Below, piece by piece: positions 1 to 7,121 of a DNA stretch of 15,787 nucleotides; positions within the stretch are counted from its first letter, which is position 1; every line of letters begins with the position of its first letter. The notes under the pieces are model-generated. The model ran no database searches and was not told the origin of the DNA. It saw only the letters and a program-made list of their open reading frames with translations. A program made the translations under genes and the position numbers. Source of the DNA: Methanomassiliicoccaceae archaeon (GTDB lineage Archaea; Thermoplasmatota; Thermoplasmata; Methanomassiliicoccales; Methanomethylophilaceae); assembly GCA_009786295.1 (NCBI GenBank), contig WQTN01000127.1:1-15787 (forward strand), read 5' to 3'.

Positions 1-77
1 AGATTCAGGCCTCTCACGGTTATCAGGTCCGTATCGCCGGGCCCGGCCCCTACCAGATATACTTTTCCGTTCATCAT
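1..77 (-). CDS. cobA: Uroporphyrinogen-III C-methyltransferase, N-terminal fragment
   Basis: Only the first 25 codons are in the window; the gene runs off the left edge. The fragment begins MMNGKVYLVGAGPGDTDLIT, the glycine-rich SAM-binding opening of the tetrapyrrole methylases, closest to SUMT/CobA. This enzyme methylates uroporphyrinogen III at C2 and C7 to give precorrin-2, the branch point to siroheme, cobalamin and F430. Two adjacent ATG codons (75-77 and 72-74) overlap the hemC stop codon, by 4 bases or 1 base, so it is probably translated by coupling to hemC. CbiL and CbiH share this N-terminal motif, but the position directly after hemC favours CobA. A hemD gene or domain would be expected further left and cannot be seen. 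Confidence 0.85.
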   Translation of the reverse strand, partial: MMNGKVYLVGAGPGDTDLITVRGLN

Positions 78-934
78 ACAACCCCTTTCAGTTCGGCAGC
101 GATCCTTTCCAGGTCTGAGACGGCATAATCCGCAGGTATTCTTGTATCGCATTTCCTTAGAACAGTACCGTCAAAGAAAACTGCCCTTATTCTCAGTTCG
201 CCTTTCTCCCTTTTCGCGTTTATGCCGATCGGCGACGAACATATGCCGCCCATTATCTTCATTATAGCACGTTCTGCCTGCGTTTCGGTCCTCGTATTGA
301 TGTCGTCGACCTTTTTGAGGATGTCTATCGTCTCATGGTCCGACGATCTGCAGGCTATCGCTATCGCGCCCTGCGCGGGGGCCGGTACGAACGTGTCCAT
401 GCTGAGCGTATGCATCTTCCTTCTGACATCTAGGCGTTCGAGCCCTGCCTTTGCCAGGATTATGGCGTCATATTCGCCGCCGTCAAGTTTCCTGAGTCTT
501 GTATCGAGGTTTCCTCGCAACCCTCTGACCTCAAGGTCGGGGCGTATGTTGTTTATGATCACAGACCTTCTGACCGAGGACGAACCTACCACCGCGCCCC
601 TAGGGAGTTCGTCTAGGCTCATCGGAAGGATGACATCTTCGCAGGAAGCCCTCGGAAGGACCGCACCGATCGTTATCCCGGGATCTCTGAGAACAGGCAC
701 GTCTTTCATGGAGTTCACCGATATGTCTATCTCTCTCGCCATCAGAGCGTTGTCCAATTCCCTGACAAAAGCTCCGTATCCTCCCATGTCTTTCAGATCG
801 GATATCTGGTCCGTGTCTCCGGAGGTCTTTATTTTCTTTATCTTCATTTCTTTATGAACATGTGCAGCAACAGTTTTGATGAATATGTCTGTCTGAGCAA
901 GTGCCAGCCTGCTGTCCCTTGTGCCGATGATCAT
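74..934 (-). CDS. hemC: Hydroxymethylbilane synthase (porphobilinogen deaminase)
   Basis: This cytoplasmic enzyme joins four porphobilinogen molecules into hydroxymethylbilane, using a dipyrromethane cofactor bound to a cysteine. The 286-residue protein is close to the usual family length. It opens with the IGTRDSRLALAQT motif. It carries NSMKDVP (residues 74-80), with the catalytic aspartate at 78; the usual histidine before SMKD is asparagine here. It also has VGSSSVRR (116-123) and RGNLDTRL (140-147). The cofactor cysteine is Cys232 in GGICSSPIG. I chose the ATG at 934 because it overlaps the hemL stop as ATGA and fits the family N-terminus; an in-frame GTG at 943 would add three residues. 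It is the fifth gene of the tetrapyrrole operon. Confidence 0.96.
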   Translation of the reverse strand: MIIGTRDSRLALAQTDIFIKTVAAHVHKEMKIKKIKTSGDTDQISDLKDMGGYGAFVRELDNALMAREIDISVNSMKDVPVLRDPGITIGAVLPRASCEDVILPMSLDELPRGAVVGSSSVRRSVIINNIRPDLEVRGLRGNLDTRLRKLDGGEYDAIILAKAGLERLDVRRKMHTLSMDTFVPAPAQGAIAIACRSSDHETIDILKKVDDINTRTETQAERAIMKIMGGICSSPIGINAKREKGELRIRAVFFDGTVLRKCDTRIPADYAVSDLERIAAELKGVV

Positions 935-2181
935 GATATGCACCTTATGTTCCTGTCGAATTCCTCAGACAGCCTCTGCATTTCGGACCCGTGCTCGGTG
1001 GACATAAAATTGACCTCAAGAGCTGCCGGCGGCATGTATATCCCAGAATCAAGCATGCTCCTGAATAGGGCTGCATACTTTGTCCTGTCACATTTCTGCG
1101 CATCTTTTCCATTGTTAACTGAACTTACACCGAAGAATACCTGAAACATCGACCCTGCCGCATTCACCGCGGCAGATATCCTGTTATCTTCCAGAGAATC
1201 TGAAACAGATGAGATGAGCTCCGAACTCATTTTGTTCAGGGACGTGTATCTTTTGTCGGTCATTTCCCTCAGCGCCGCCGCTCCGGCGGCTGCTGTCATC
1301 GGATTGCCCGAGAATGTGCCTGCCTGATACACGGGCCCCTCCGGAGCAAGATGCTGCATTATGTCTCTGCGTCCTGCCAGTGCCCCGGCCGGAAGGCCGC
1401 CGCCCATTATCTTGCCCATCGTGCATATGTCCGGGATCACATTGTAGAATTCCTGTGCCCCTCCTGCAGATAGTCTGAATCCCGTTATCACCTCATCGAA
1501 TATCAGCAACACGCCTTTCTCCCGGGTCATCTTCCTGACATTTTCCAGATAGTTCTTTTTTGGCGTGACCACACCCACGTTTCCGAGCACCGGCTCCATT
1601 ATCACAGCAGCTATGTCGTCGTTCTTCTCCAGAATGGATTCCATCTGCTCTTCGGAATTGTATTCCGCAGTGTGTGTGAATGAAGCCGTTTCCGAGAGTA
1701 TCCCATTCTTTTTCGGAGGCTGCGAACTGTCCGACAGGACCGCATCATGCGATCCGTGGAACCCTCCGTTCATCTTTATGATGCCGCGTTTGCCTGTGTA
1801 TCCCCTTGCCAAGCGTATGGAATGCATCGTTGCCTCAGTTCCGGAATTGACCAAACGCACCATCTCTGCACACGGGATCCTTTTGGATATCTCGGCGATC
1901 AGATCCTTCTCTTCAGGGGACGGTGCGCCGAACACGGTCCCTTTCTTGATCTGCTTTTCCAGAGCCGACACCACCGACGGATGGGAGTGGCCGAGTATCA
2001 GCGGCCCGTATGCCATGCAGAGATCCACATACACATTGCCGTCAACATCGGTCATCTTGCATCCTTTTCCTTCTTTGATGAAGATCGGATGAGGTTCGAA
2101 GGCTCTTACGGGACTTGATACTCCGCCCGGAGTTAGTTTTCTAGTTTCCTGATAATTGCAGCGAGATGTCTCTCTGTTCAT
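931..2181 (-). CDS. hemL: Glutamate-1-semialdehyde 2,1-aminomutase
   Basis: This PLP enzyme converts glutamate-1-semialdehyde, the HemA product, to 5-aminolevulinate. The 416-residue protein has the family opening LTPGGVSSPVRAF (16-28), NSGTEATMHSIRLAR (112-126), the PLP-pocket segment FDEVITGFR (228-236) and the PLP lysine Lys257 in TMGKIMGGGLPAGA. Length and start agree with the family. The ATG overlaps the hemB stop by 4 bases (ATGA, 2178-2181), and the gene ends inside the hemC start. Together with hemA it shows that the organism uses the C5 route to aminolevulinate. Other class III aminotransferases are similar, but the motifs and the hem context make HemL secure. Confidence 0.97.
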   Translation of the reverse strand: MNRETSRCNYQETRKLTPGGVSSPVRAFEPHPIFIKEGKGCKMTDVDGNVYVDLCMAYGPLILGHSHPSVVSALEKQIKKGTVFGAPSPEEKDLIAEISKRIPCAEMVRLVNSGTEATMHSIRLARGYTGKRGIIKMNGGFHGSHDAVLSDSSQPPKKNGILSETASFTHTAEYNSEEQMESILEKNDDIAAVIMEPVLGNVGVVTPKKNYLENVRKMTREKGVLLIFDEVITGFRLSAGGAQEFYNVIPDICTMGKIMGGGLPAGALAGRRDIMQHLAPEGPVYQAGTFSGNPMTAAAGAAALREMTDKRYTSLNKMSSELISSVSDSLEDNRISAAVNAAGSMFQVFFGVSSVNNGKDAQKCDRTKYAALFRSMLDSGIYMPPAALEVNFMSTEHGSEMQRLSEEFDRNIRCIS

Positions 2182-3146
2182 CGCTGCAGCTCCTTAACAA
2201 CATCTTCGGCAAAATATGATATCACTATGTCGGCACCGGCCCTTTTGATTGATGTCAGGGATTCCTTCATTGCCCTGTGTCCGTCGATCCACCCGTTCGC
2301 GGCCGCAGCCTTTATCATTGCATATTCCCCGGAGACCTGGTATGCCGCTATGGGTGTGTTGAATTCCTCTCTTGCCTGCCTTATAACATCCAGATACGGC
2401 ATCGCCGGTTTTACCATGATGATATCCGCTCCCTCCTGGATATCCAAACGGATCTCGGACATGGCCTCTCTTCCGTTCGCCGGGTTCATTTGGTAGGATT
2501 CCCGGCCGCCCGCCGAAGGGGCCGAATGCGCTATATCTCTGAATGGACCGTAAAACGAACTGCAGAATTTTGCGCTGTATGCCATTATCAAAACTTCTTC
2601 ATGGCAGGCATCGTCCAATGCTTCCCTTATTCTCAGTACCTGGCCGTCCATCATGCCGCTCGGGGCCACAATATGGGCCCCCGCTTCCGCAAGAGACCCT
2701 GCGATCTTTCCATAGTATGGGAGAGTGGCGTCATTGTCCACCTTCCCGTTCGTGATTATCCCGCAGTGCCCATGGTCCGTATACTCGCACATACAGAGAT
2801 CTGCAATGACGACCATATCGGAACAGGCCCGTATCTTTCTTATGGCCTTCTGCACCACGCCGTCTGCGGAATATGCACCGGAACCCACGCCGTCCTTATG
2901 TTTCGGTACTCCGAACAGCATGACCGCATTGACCCCGGATGCATGAAGCCTCTCTGCAACATTCTCCGCTTCGCTCAGGGGGTACGTAGGGACCCCTGGC
3001 ATGGACCCGACGTATTTCACGCTGTCGATCGATTCATCGAAGAACAGCGGAAGCACTAGGTCATCCGGATGCAGTCTGACCTCCGTCAGCATATTTCTCA
3101 CTCCGTTGTTCAGGCGCATGCGCCTCATTCTATTGATCGGGAACAT
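2178..3146 (-). CDS. hemB: Delta-aminolevulinic acid dehydratase (porphobilinogen synthase)
   Basis: It condenses two 5-aminolevulinate molecules to porphobilinogen. The 322-residue protein is full length. The two Schiff-base lysines are visible: Lys193 in AYSAKFCSSFYGPFRD and Lys246 in IIMVKPAMPYLD. The stretch DLCMCEYTDHGHCG has cysteines at 118, 120 and 128, the pattern of zinc-dependent HemB rather than the aspartate-rich magnesium type. The start ATG at 3144-3146 overlaps the hemA stop codon by one base (TAATG), which suggests translational coupling. It sits third in the operon, between hemA and hemL. Confidence 0.97.
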   Translation of the reverse strand: MFPINRMRRMRLNNGVRNMLTEVRLHPDDLVLPLFFDESIDSVKYVGSMPGVPTYPLSEAENVAERLHASGVNAVMLFGVPKHKDGVGSGAYSADGVVQKAIRKIRACSDMVVIADLCMCEYTDHGHCGIITNGKVDNDATLPYYGKIAGSLAEAGAHIVAPSGMMDGQVLRIREALDDACHEEVLIMAYSAKFCSSFYGPFRDIAHSAPSAGGRESYQMNPANGREAMSEIRLDIQEGADIIMVKPAMPYLDVIRQAREEFNTPIAAYQVSGEYAMIKAAAANGWIDGHRAMKESLTSIKRAGADIVISYFAEDVVKELQR

Positions 3147-4384
3147 TATTTTGCCTCCAGTCCGAAAAGCCCCTTTGCGGCATCTATGATGTCGCTTTCT
3201 CCATTGACCGAAGAGCTTCTGAGTTTTTTGTAAGTATCGGCGAGCATCTTTGAAACGATCGCCCTTGACAGATCGTCGAACACCTCATTGATATCGGCAG
3301 ATGCGGCCCTGCATCTTGCTTTGGAGACCTCTTCCTCTCTTATGATTGCCGCTTTTCTGCTTATCTCTCCTATGACAAAGTCGGCTTTCTCCTCCAGATG
3401 CTCGGAGTCTACTCTGGCGACCTCTTCGTCCACGATGCATTCGGCCTCGGATATCCCCTCTCTTCTTCTCCGTATATTTTCTGCTGCCACTCCCTGAAGT
3501 CCGTCCATTCCCTTCAGCGATACGCCGCAGACATCGCCTACGGCGTCGTCCACATTCTTCGGAACAGATACGTCCACGATAAGCAGCGGCCTGTCCCTTT
3601 CTCCTGTGGAACGGATCGTCTCCGGCGTGATGATTATGTGAGGAGCAGAGGTGGCTACAAAGAGAACATCGCTCTTCGAGATCGCCGATGCCAGGCATTC
3701 AAAGCTCTGGGCGGTGCCTCCGATCATATGCGCCAGATCAACGGCCCTGTTGTATGTCCGGCCTGACACTATTACTATCTGGGTGCCTTTATTCACAAGA
3801 TTCTTTCCGATGGCAGCGGCCATGTTCCCGGAGCCAAAAATGGTAACGGTTTTGCCTTCCAACCCCCCCGTCATATTCTCTGCCAATTCCACTGCTGCAG
3901 ACCCTACGGACACTGAGCCCGAGCTTATCTTCGTCTCTGTCCTTACTCTCTTTCCAACTGAAAGGGCCCTGTCGAAGAGTTTGGAAATATGTTTAGAGAC
4001 GTGCCCCTCCTCTTTTGCCAGCATATATGCATCCCGGATCTGACCCTGTATGTGGTCTTCTCCGACGATCAGAGAGTCCAGACCGCAGGATACTCTGAAA
4101 AGATGTCTGACCGCTCCCTGCCCCTGTCGTATGAACGGCGTGCACTGTTCCTTCGGATGGGGCACGGTGTTCTCTATGAAGGATTCAAACTCCTTTTTTA
4201 CGGGTTCAATGTCGTCTGCTCCCACATATATCTCGAACCGATTGCATGTCTTCAGGATCACGTATTCGTTCCTGGATGTTGTATTCTGCAGATATTTGGC
4301 AATGTTGGACTCCATTGTCTGCGCAACCTCGCTCATGGCCTCGACCCCTGCTTCAGAATGCGTCACGTGCAGGCTGATGATCAT
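3146..4384 (-). CDS. hemA: Glutamyl-tRNA reductase
   Basis: It reduces glutamyl-tRNA(Glu) with NADPH to glutamate-1-semialdehyde and commits carbon to tetrapyrroles. The 412-residue protein shows the catalytic Cys47 in LKTCNRFEIYV and the substrate-site segment FRVSCGLDSLIVGEDHIQGQ (96-115). An NADPH-binding fold has FGSGNMAAAIG (183-193). The helical C-terminal part matches the family dimerisation domain. The ATG overlaps the stop of the precorrin-2 dehydrogenase gene as ATGA (4381-4384). A two-gene start with sirC before hemA fits organisms that make siroheme, F430 and B12 but little or no heme. Confidence 0.97.
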   Translation of the reverse strand: MIISLHVTHSEAGVEAMSEVAQTMESNIAKYLQNTTSRNEYVILKTCNRFEIYVGADDIEPVKKEFESFIENTVPHPKEQCTPFIRQGQGAVRHLFRVSCGLDSLIVGEDHIQGQIRDAYMLAKEEGHVSKHISKLFDRALSVGKRVRTETKISSGSVSVGSAAVELAENMTGGLEGKTVTIFGSGNMAAAIGKNLVNKGTQIVIVSGRTYNRAVDLAHMIGGTAQSFECLASAISKSDVLFVATSAPHIIITPETIRSTGERDRPLLIVDVSVPKNVDDAVGDVCGVSLKGMDGLQGVAAENIRRRREGISEAECIVDEEVARVDSEHLEEKADFVIGEISRKAAIIREEEVSKARCRAASADINEVFDDLSRAIVSKMLADTYKKLRSSSVNGESDIIDAAKGLFGLEAK

Positions 4385-5031
4385 TGCGGCACCCCTATTG
4401 CTCTGGCCCTATCCACAGCTGATGCTGCATCCCCTGCTCTGACGAACCTGTCCACTTCCGGATCCAGAGTAACCTTCCTAAGGAACTCGGCACGTTCCGC
4501 CTGCGTCCCTTTCCCTGCGCACATCTTCCTGGCTTCGAACAGCACATCGAACATGACATCGAACCTTCCGTCAAGGAATAACTCTAACTCTCTAATCACA
4601 AAAGGAGGGAATGCCGGAAGTCTTCTTCCTTCGGTCGATACTGTTACTGTATATCTTTCCTTTCTCAGGGTGGACGGTATGAGGATGTTTCCTCCTCCGT
4701 GCGCAGAATTGACGTAAAAACCTTGTCGCAGCGCTTCGTCCCTTATCTCTGAGTTCATGACCTCATCATTAGTCGCCGCTACCATGATGTCAAACCTGTT
4801 CATCATTTCGCTTATTTCCGATGATGTTGTTCTTTTTCTTACCACATGGGCGGCCACATCCTCGATTTCCGATATGATCTCTTCAGAGACCACGGTGATT
4901 TCTGCACCTTCGAAATGAATGCACTTCCGCAGTGCGACCTTCCCCCCGCCCACCACAAGCACTTTCAGGCCTTCCGGTGACACAAATAAAGGAATCATTT
5001 TTGCCATGTTCATCATCATTGGATTAGCCAT
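4381..5031 (-). CDS. Precorrin-2 dehydrogenase (siroheme synthase-like, SirC/Met8p family)
   Basis: The family uses NAD+ to oxidise precorrin-2 to sirohydrochlorin, the last common intermediate of siroheme, cobalamin and F430. The 216-residue protein has the opening MIPLFVSPEGLKVLVVGGG with the dinucleotide-binding GGGKVA, then VAATND, and the segment YTVTVSTEGRRLPAF corresponding to the family TxAxSTxGxSPxxA region. The C-terminal part is alpha-helical. By eye, the aspartate used by CysG/Met8p (in the family NVVD segment) is absent; the region reads YVNSAHGGGNILIP. The start is uncertain. The first ATG (5029-5031) lies inside an operator palindrome, and further ATGs follow at 5019, 5016, 5013, 5007 and 4998; the family homology begins at the last. 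It is the first gene of the operon. Confidence 0.88.
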   Translation of the reverse strand: MANPMMMNMAKMIPLFVSPEGLKVLVVGGGKVALRKCIHFEGAEITVVSEEIISEIEDVAAHVVRKRTTSSEISEMMNRFDIMVAATNDEVMNSEIRDEALRQGFYVNSAHGGGNILIPSTLRKERYTVTVSTEGRRLPAFPPFVIRELELFLDGRFDVMFDVLFEARKMCAGKGTQAERAEFLRKVTLDPEVDRFVRAGDAASAVDRARAIGVPQ

Positions 5032-5035
5032 CCAA
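5019..5035. promoter_or_regulatory. Palindromic operator A (perfect) at the tetrapyrrole operon start
   Basis: TTGGAT-TAGCC-ATCCAA is a perfect 6-5-6 inverted repeat. It overlaps the first possible ATG of the precorrin-2 dehydrogenase gene and the transcription start predicted about 25 bases below the TATA-like box at 5049-5062. The same palindrome occurs at four other places, all in promoters of cobalt/tetrapyrrole genes. A bound dimeric repressor here would block transcription initiation. The regulator is not identifiable from this window. Confidence 0.75.
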
Positions 5036-5047
5036 CAAATGTTAAAC

Positions 5048-5062
5048 CTTTATAATAATATA
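5048..5062 (-). promoter_or_regulatory. TATA-like promoter element of the tetrapyrrole operon
   Basis: On the minus strand these bases read TATATTATTATAAAG, an A+T-rich block typical of an archaeal TATA box. It lies about 25 bases before operator A and the first ATG, so the mRNA is probably leaderless or nearly so. It is flanked by operator B upstream and operator A downstream. Confidence 0.6.
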
Positions 5063-5079
5063 TTGGACGATTAATCCAA
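5063..5079. promoter_or_regulatory. Palindromic operator B, upstream of the TATA box
   Basis: TTGGAC-GATTA-ATCCAA differs from the perfect palindrome by one base. It abuts the TATA-like block on its upstream side, where transcription factor B would bind. Its centre is 44 bp from that of operator A, roughly four helical turns, which would allow two dimers on the same face of the DNA. An additional half-site, ATCCAA, is at 5102-5107. Confidence 0.7.
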
Positions 5080-5201
5080 CGTGTCTTATGAGATAACTCA
5101 AATCCAAGGAGAATGCAGCGGCGGGCCACAGAACATATCCTGTAGATATGGCATCTCGATGCGAGGGAATATTACAGAGATCTTTCATACTGGCGATATT
5201 C
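5080..5201. other. Intergenic stretch between ATPase gene end and operator B
   Basis: About 120 bases with no gene I can support. It holds a single ATCCAA half-site (5102-5107) and weak short inverted repeats such as GCATC-TC-GATGC near 5152-5163. I see no clear T-rich terminator. A plus-strand reading frame opening with GTG at 5081 crosses this stretch but runs into the antisense of the ATPase gene and has no recognisable product. Confidence 0.5.
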
Positions 5202-7049
5202 TTACATATCGGCCTTGTTTGAGATCAGCAACACGGAGCTTACCACAACGAACACCGAACCTACATTGTGCACTAACGCACCTGTCACCGGACTAAGCAC
5301 ACCAGCAACGGAAAAGGCTACTGCAAATGCATTCCAGATCATGGCAACTGCGATGTTGAAATTTATTCTCTTCATGGTTTTCTTTGCCATTTTGAAAAGA
5401 TAAGGGATTTTTTCAATGTTGTCACTTACAAGCACCGCATCCGAGGCTTCCACTGCAATGTCGCTACCCACCCCTCCCATTGCTACTCCTGCATAAGCAG
5501 ACCTTAAAGCGAGCGAATCGTTAATGCCGTCACCAATCATGCATATGTTCTTTCCATCGCTTGTATACTCTTTGATAATCCTCATCTTATCTTCCGGCAG
5601 CATATCTGGCCTTACGTCTTCGATGCCTGCCTCTAAAGCGATAAATTGTGCGGTTGCCTTGTTGTCCCCTGTCAAGAGGATAGGATACACACCGGCCCGT
5701 TTCAGTTCTGCGATCAAAGATTTTGCCGTGCTCCGCAAGACATCTGCGAGGGCGATCACTCCCGCCAGCCTGCCGTCCACACCGACATAGACAACGGTCG
5801 CGCCCTTGTCGATATATCCGCTCGCCGCGTGTAATGCCTTATCTGGAATACATATGTTCTCGCTTTGGACATGGTCTGCCTTTCCAACAACAACGACACG
5901 CCCATCCACCACTGCGCTGACTCCCATGCCCGCCGACAGCACAAAGTTTTGTATTTCCTGCAGTGCGCCGCCATGACCGAGATAGTGTTTCAATATCGCT
6001 TTTCCAAAGGGGTGCTCGGAGCGCTGTTCCGTCAAAGCTGCCAGCCTGAGCAGTTCATCGGCATCCAGTGAGGGGTCGAGGCTTTCTACCCCTATCACTT
6101 CAGGCTTCCCCTGCGTAAGCGTACCCGTTTTATCAAATGCAACGTGACTGATCTGAGAAAACCGTTGCAAGGCATCGCCGGAGCGGACAAGTATGCCAAA
6201 TTTTGTTACGTTCGCGATGCCTGCCATGACTGCGGTGGGGGTCGCAAGGATGAAGGCGCAGGGGCAGAAAACAACAAGCACCGTGACCCCGCGTACCAAT
6301 TCCCCCGATAATATCCATGTCAGCGCTGCCACGCTGAGCGCAACGACGACAAGCCATGTTGCCCAGCGGTCCGCCAATCTGACTATAGGGGCTTTGTTGG
6401 CATCTGCTTCTTCTGCGAGCCGTATCATTCTTTGCAGCGAACTGTCGCTGCCTACTCTTGTCGCCCGCATCTCAAAGGTTCCGAACATATTGACCGTTCC
6501 GCTTGTCACCTCATCGCCAACGGTTTTATCCAGGGGGATGGATTCGCCCATCATGACCGACTGATCGACCGATGTTTCGCCGAAAGTGATGACTCCATCC
6601 GCCGCAATTGTTTCACCGGCAAACACAACTATTATGTCATCCGCACGCACATCATCGGCCTGGATCGTTTCTTCCTTGCCGTTTCTCCTGACCCTGGCTG
6701 TTCTGGGCGTGAGGTTTATGAGCTTCTCGATTCCCTTTCTCGCTTTGCGGGCCGTTGCGTCTTCAAGCAACGTACCGATCGCCATGATCAAAGCAACTTC
6801 ACCAGCGGCGAAATACTCACCGATGATGACTGCTGCTATCAACGCGATCGAGACCAATACATCGGCTTTGATGTCATGTTCTTTGATCAAAGCTATCACG
6901 GAGCCTATTACGATCGGGACTCCGCAAAGCACGATAGCCACCCACGCGATATTGAAAGGCAGCATGTCTTTCAGAACGCCGGACAGACTCAGTACAAGAG
7001 CCGCTGATGAGATGATAACGAAGATTATGTTTCGTTTTTCTTCTTTCAT
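5202..7049 (-). CDS. P1B-type heavy-metal-translocating ATPase without N-terminal metal-binding domain
   Basis: An integral membrane pump that moves a transition metal out of the cytoplasm with ATP. The 615-residue protein has the P-ATPase signatures in order: MGES in place of TGES (167-170), intramembrane CPC (262-264), DKTGT (306-310), HP (346-347), TGDN (460-463) and GDGIND (506-511). It lacks an N-terminal GxxCxxC domain and starts directly in membrane helices. Helix 7 has WN and helix 8 has HNVGS (594-598). This fits neither the classical copper set (YN, MxxSS) nor the zinc/cadmium set (K and D). From memory, HN-x-x-S in helix 8 recalls mycobacterial CtpC-like pumps, so the metal is undecided. 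I chose the ATG at 7049 because AGGAGGT lies 9 bases upstream; a TTG at 7073 is also in frame. The gene follows cbiX by 72 bp on the same strand. Confidence 0.92.
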   Translation of the reverse strand: MKEEKRNIIFVIISSAALVLSLSGVLKDMLPFNIAWVAIVLCGVPIVIGSVIALIKEHDIKADVLVSIALIAAVIIGEYFAAGEVALIMAIGTLLEDATARKARKGIEKLINLTPRTARVRRNGKEETIQADDVRADDIIVVFAGETIAADGVITFGETSVDQSVMMGESIPLDKTVGDEVTSGTVNMFGTFEMRATRVGSDSSLQRMIRLAEEADANKAPIVRLADRWATWLVVVALSVAALTWILSGELVRGVTVLVVFCPCAFILATPTAVMAGIANVTKFGILVRSGDALQRFSQISHVAFDKTGTLTQGKPEVIGVESLDPSLDADELLRLAALTEQRSEHPFGKAILKHYLGHGGALQEIQNFVLSAGMGVSAVVDGRVVVVGKADHVQSENICIPDKALHAASGYIDKGATVVYVGVDGRLAGVIALADVLRSTAKSLIAELKRAGVYPILLTGDNKATAQFIALEAGIEDVRPDMLPEDKMRIIKEYTSDGKNICMIGDGINDSLALRSAYAGVAMGGVGSDIAVEASDAVLVSDNIEKIPYLFKMAKKTMKRINFNIAVAMIWNAFAVAFSVAGVLSPVTGALVHNVGSVFVVVSSVLLISNKADM

Positions 7050-7058
7050 CACACAAAT

Positions 7059-7065
7059 ACCTCCT
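7059..7065 (-). promoter_or_regulatory. Strong Shine-Dalgarno site before the P1B ATPase
   Basis: On the minus strand AGGAGGT lies nine bases before the ATG at 7049. It decides that start over the upstream in-frame TTG at 7073, and it contrasts with the leaderless look of neighbouring promoters. It implies an mRNA leader, either from readthrough of cbiX or from an A+T-rich box near 7112-7120. Confidence 0.7.
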
Positions 7066-7121
7066 GCACCCAAATCATATAAATTAAATGGGAAACTCTC
7101 TGGGATTTTCTCTTTTTAAAA

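Noticed and set aside
2277..3059. Long plus-strand reading frame of 260 codons
   Set aside because: It is the antisense of hemB, whose motifs are unambiguous; the translation has no family features.
5152..5163. Short inverted repeat GCATC-TC-GATGC as terminator or operator
   Set aside because: Stem of five with a two-base loop, no T-run, and no second copy; likely chance.
5081..5296. Plus-strand reading frame with GTG start just after operator B
   Set aside because: It runs antisense into the 3' end of the P1B ATPase gene, has no recognisable motif and no ribosome site.
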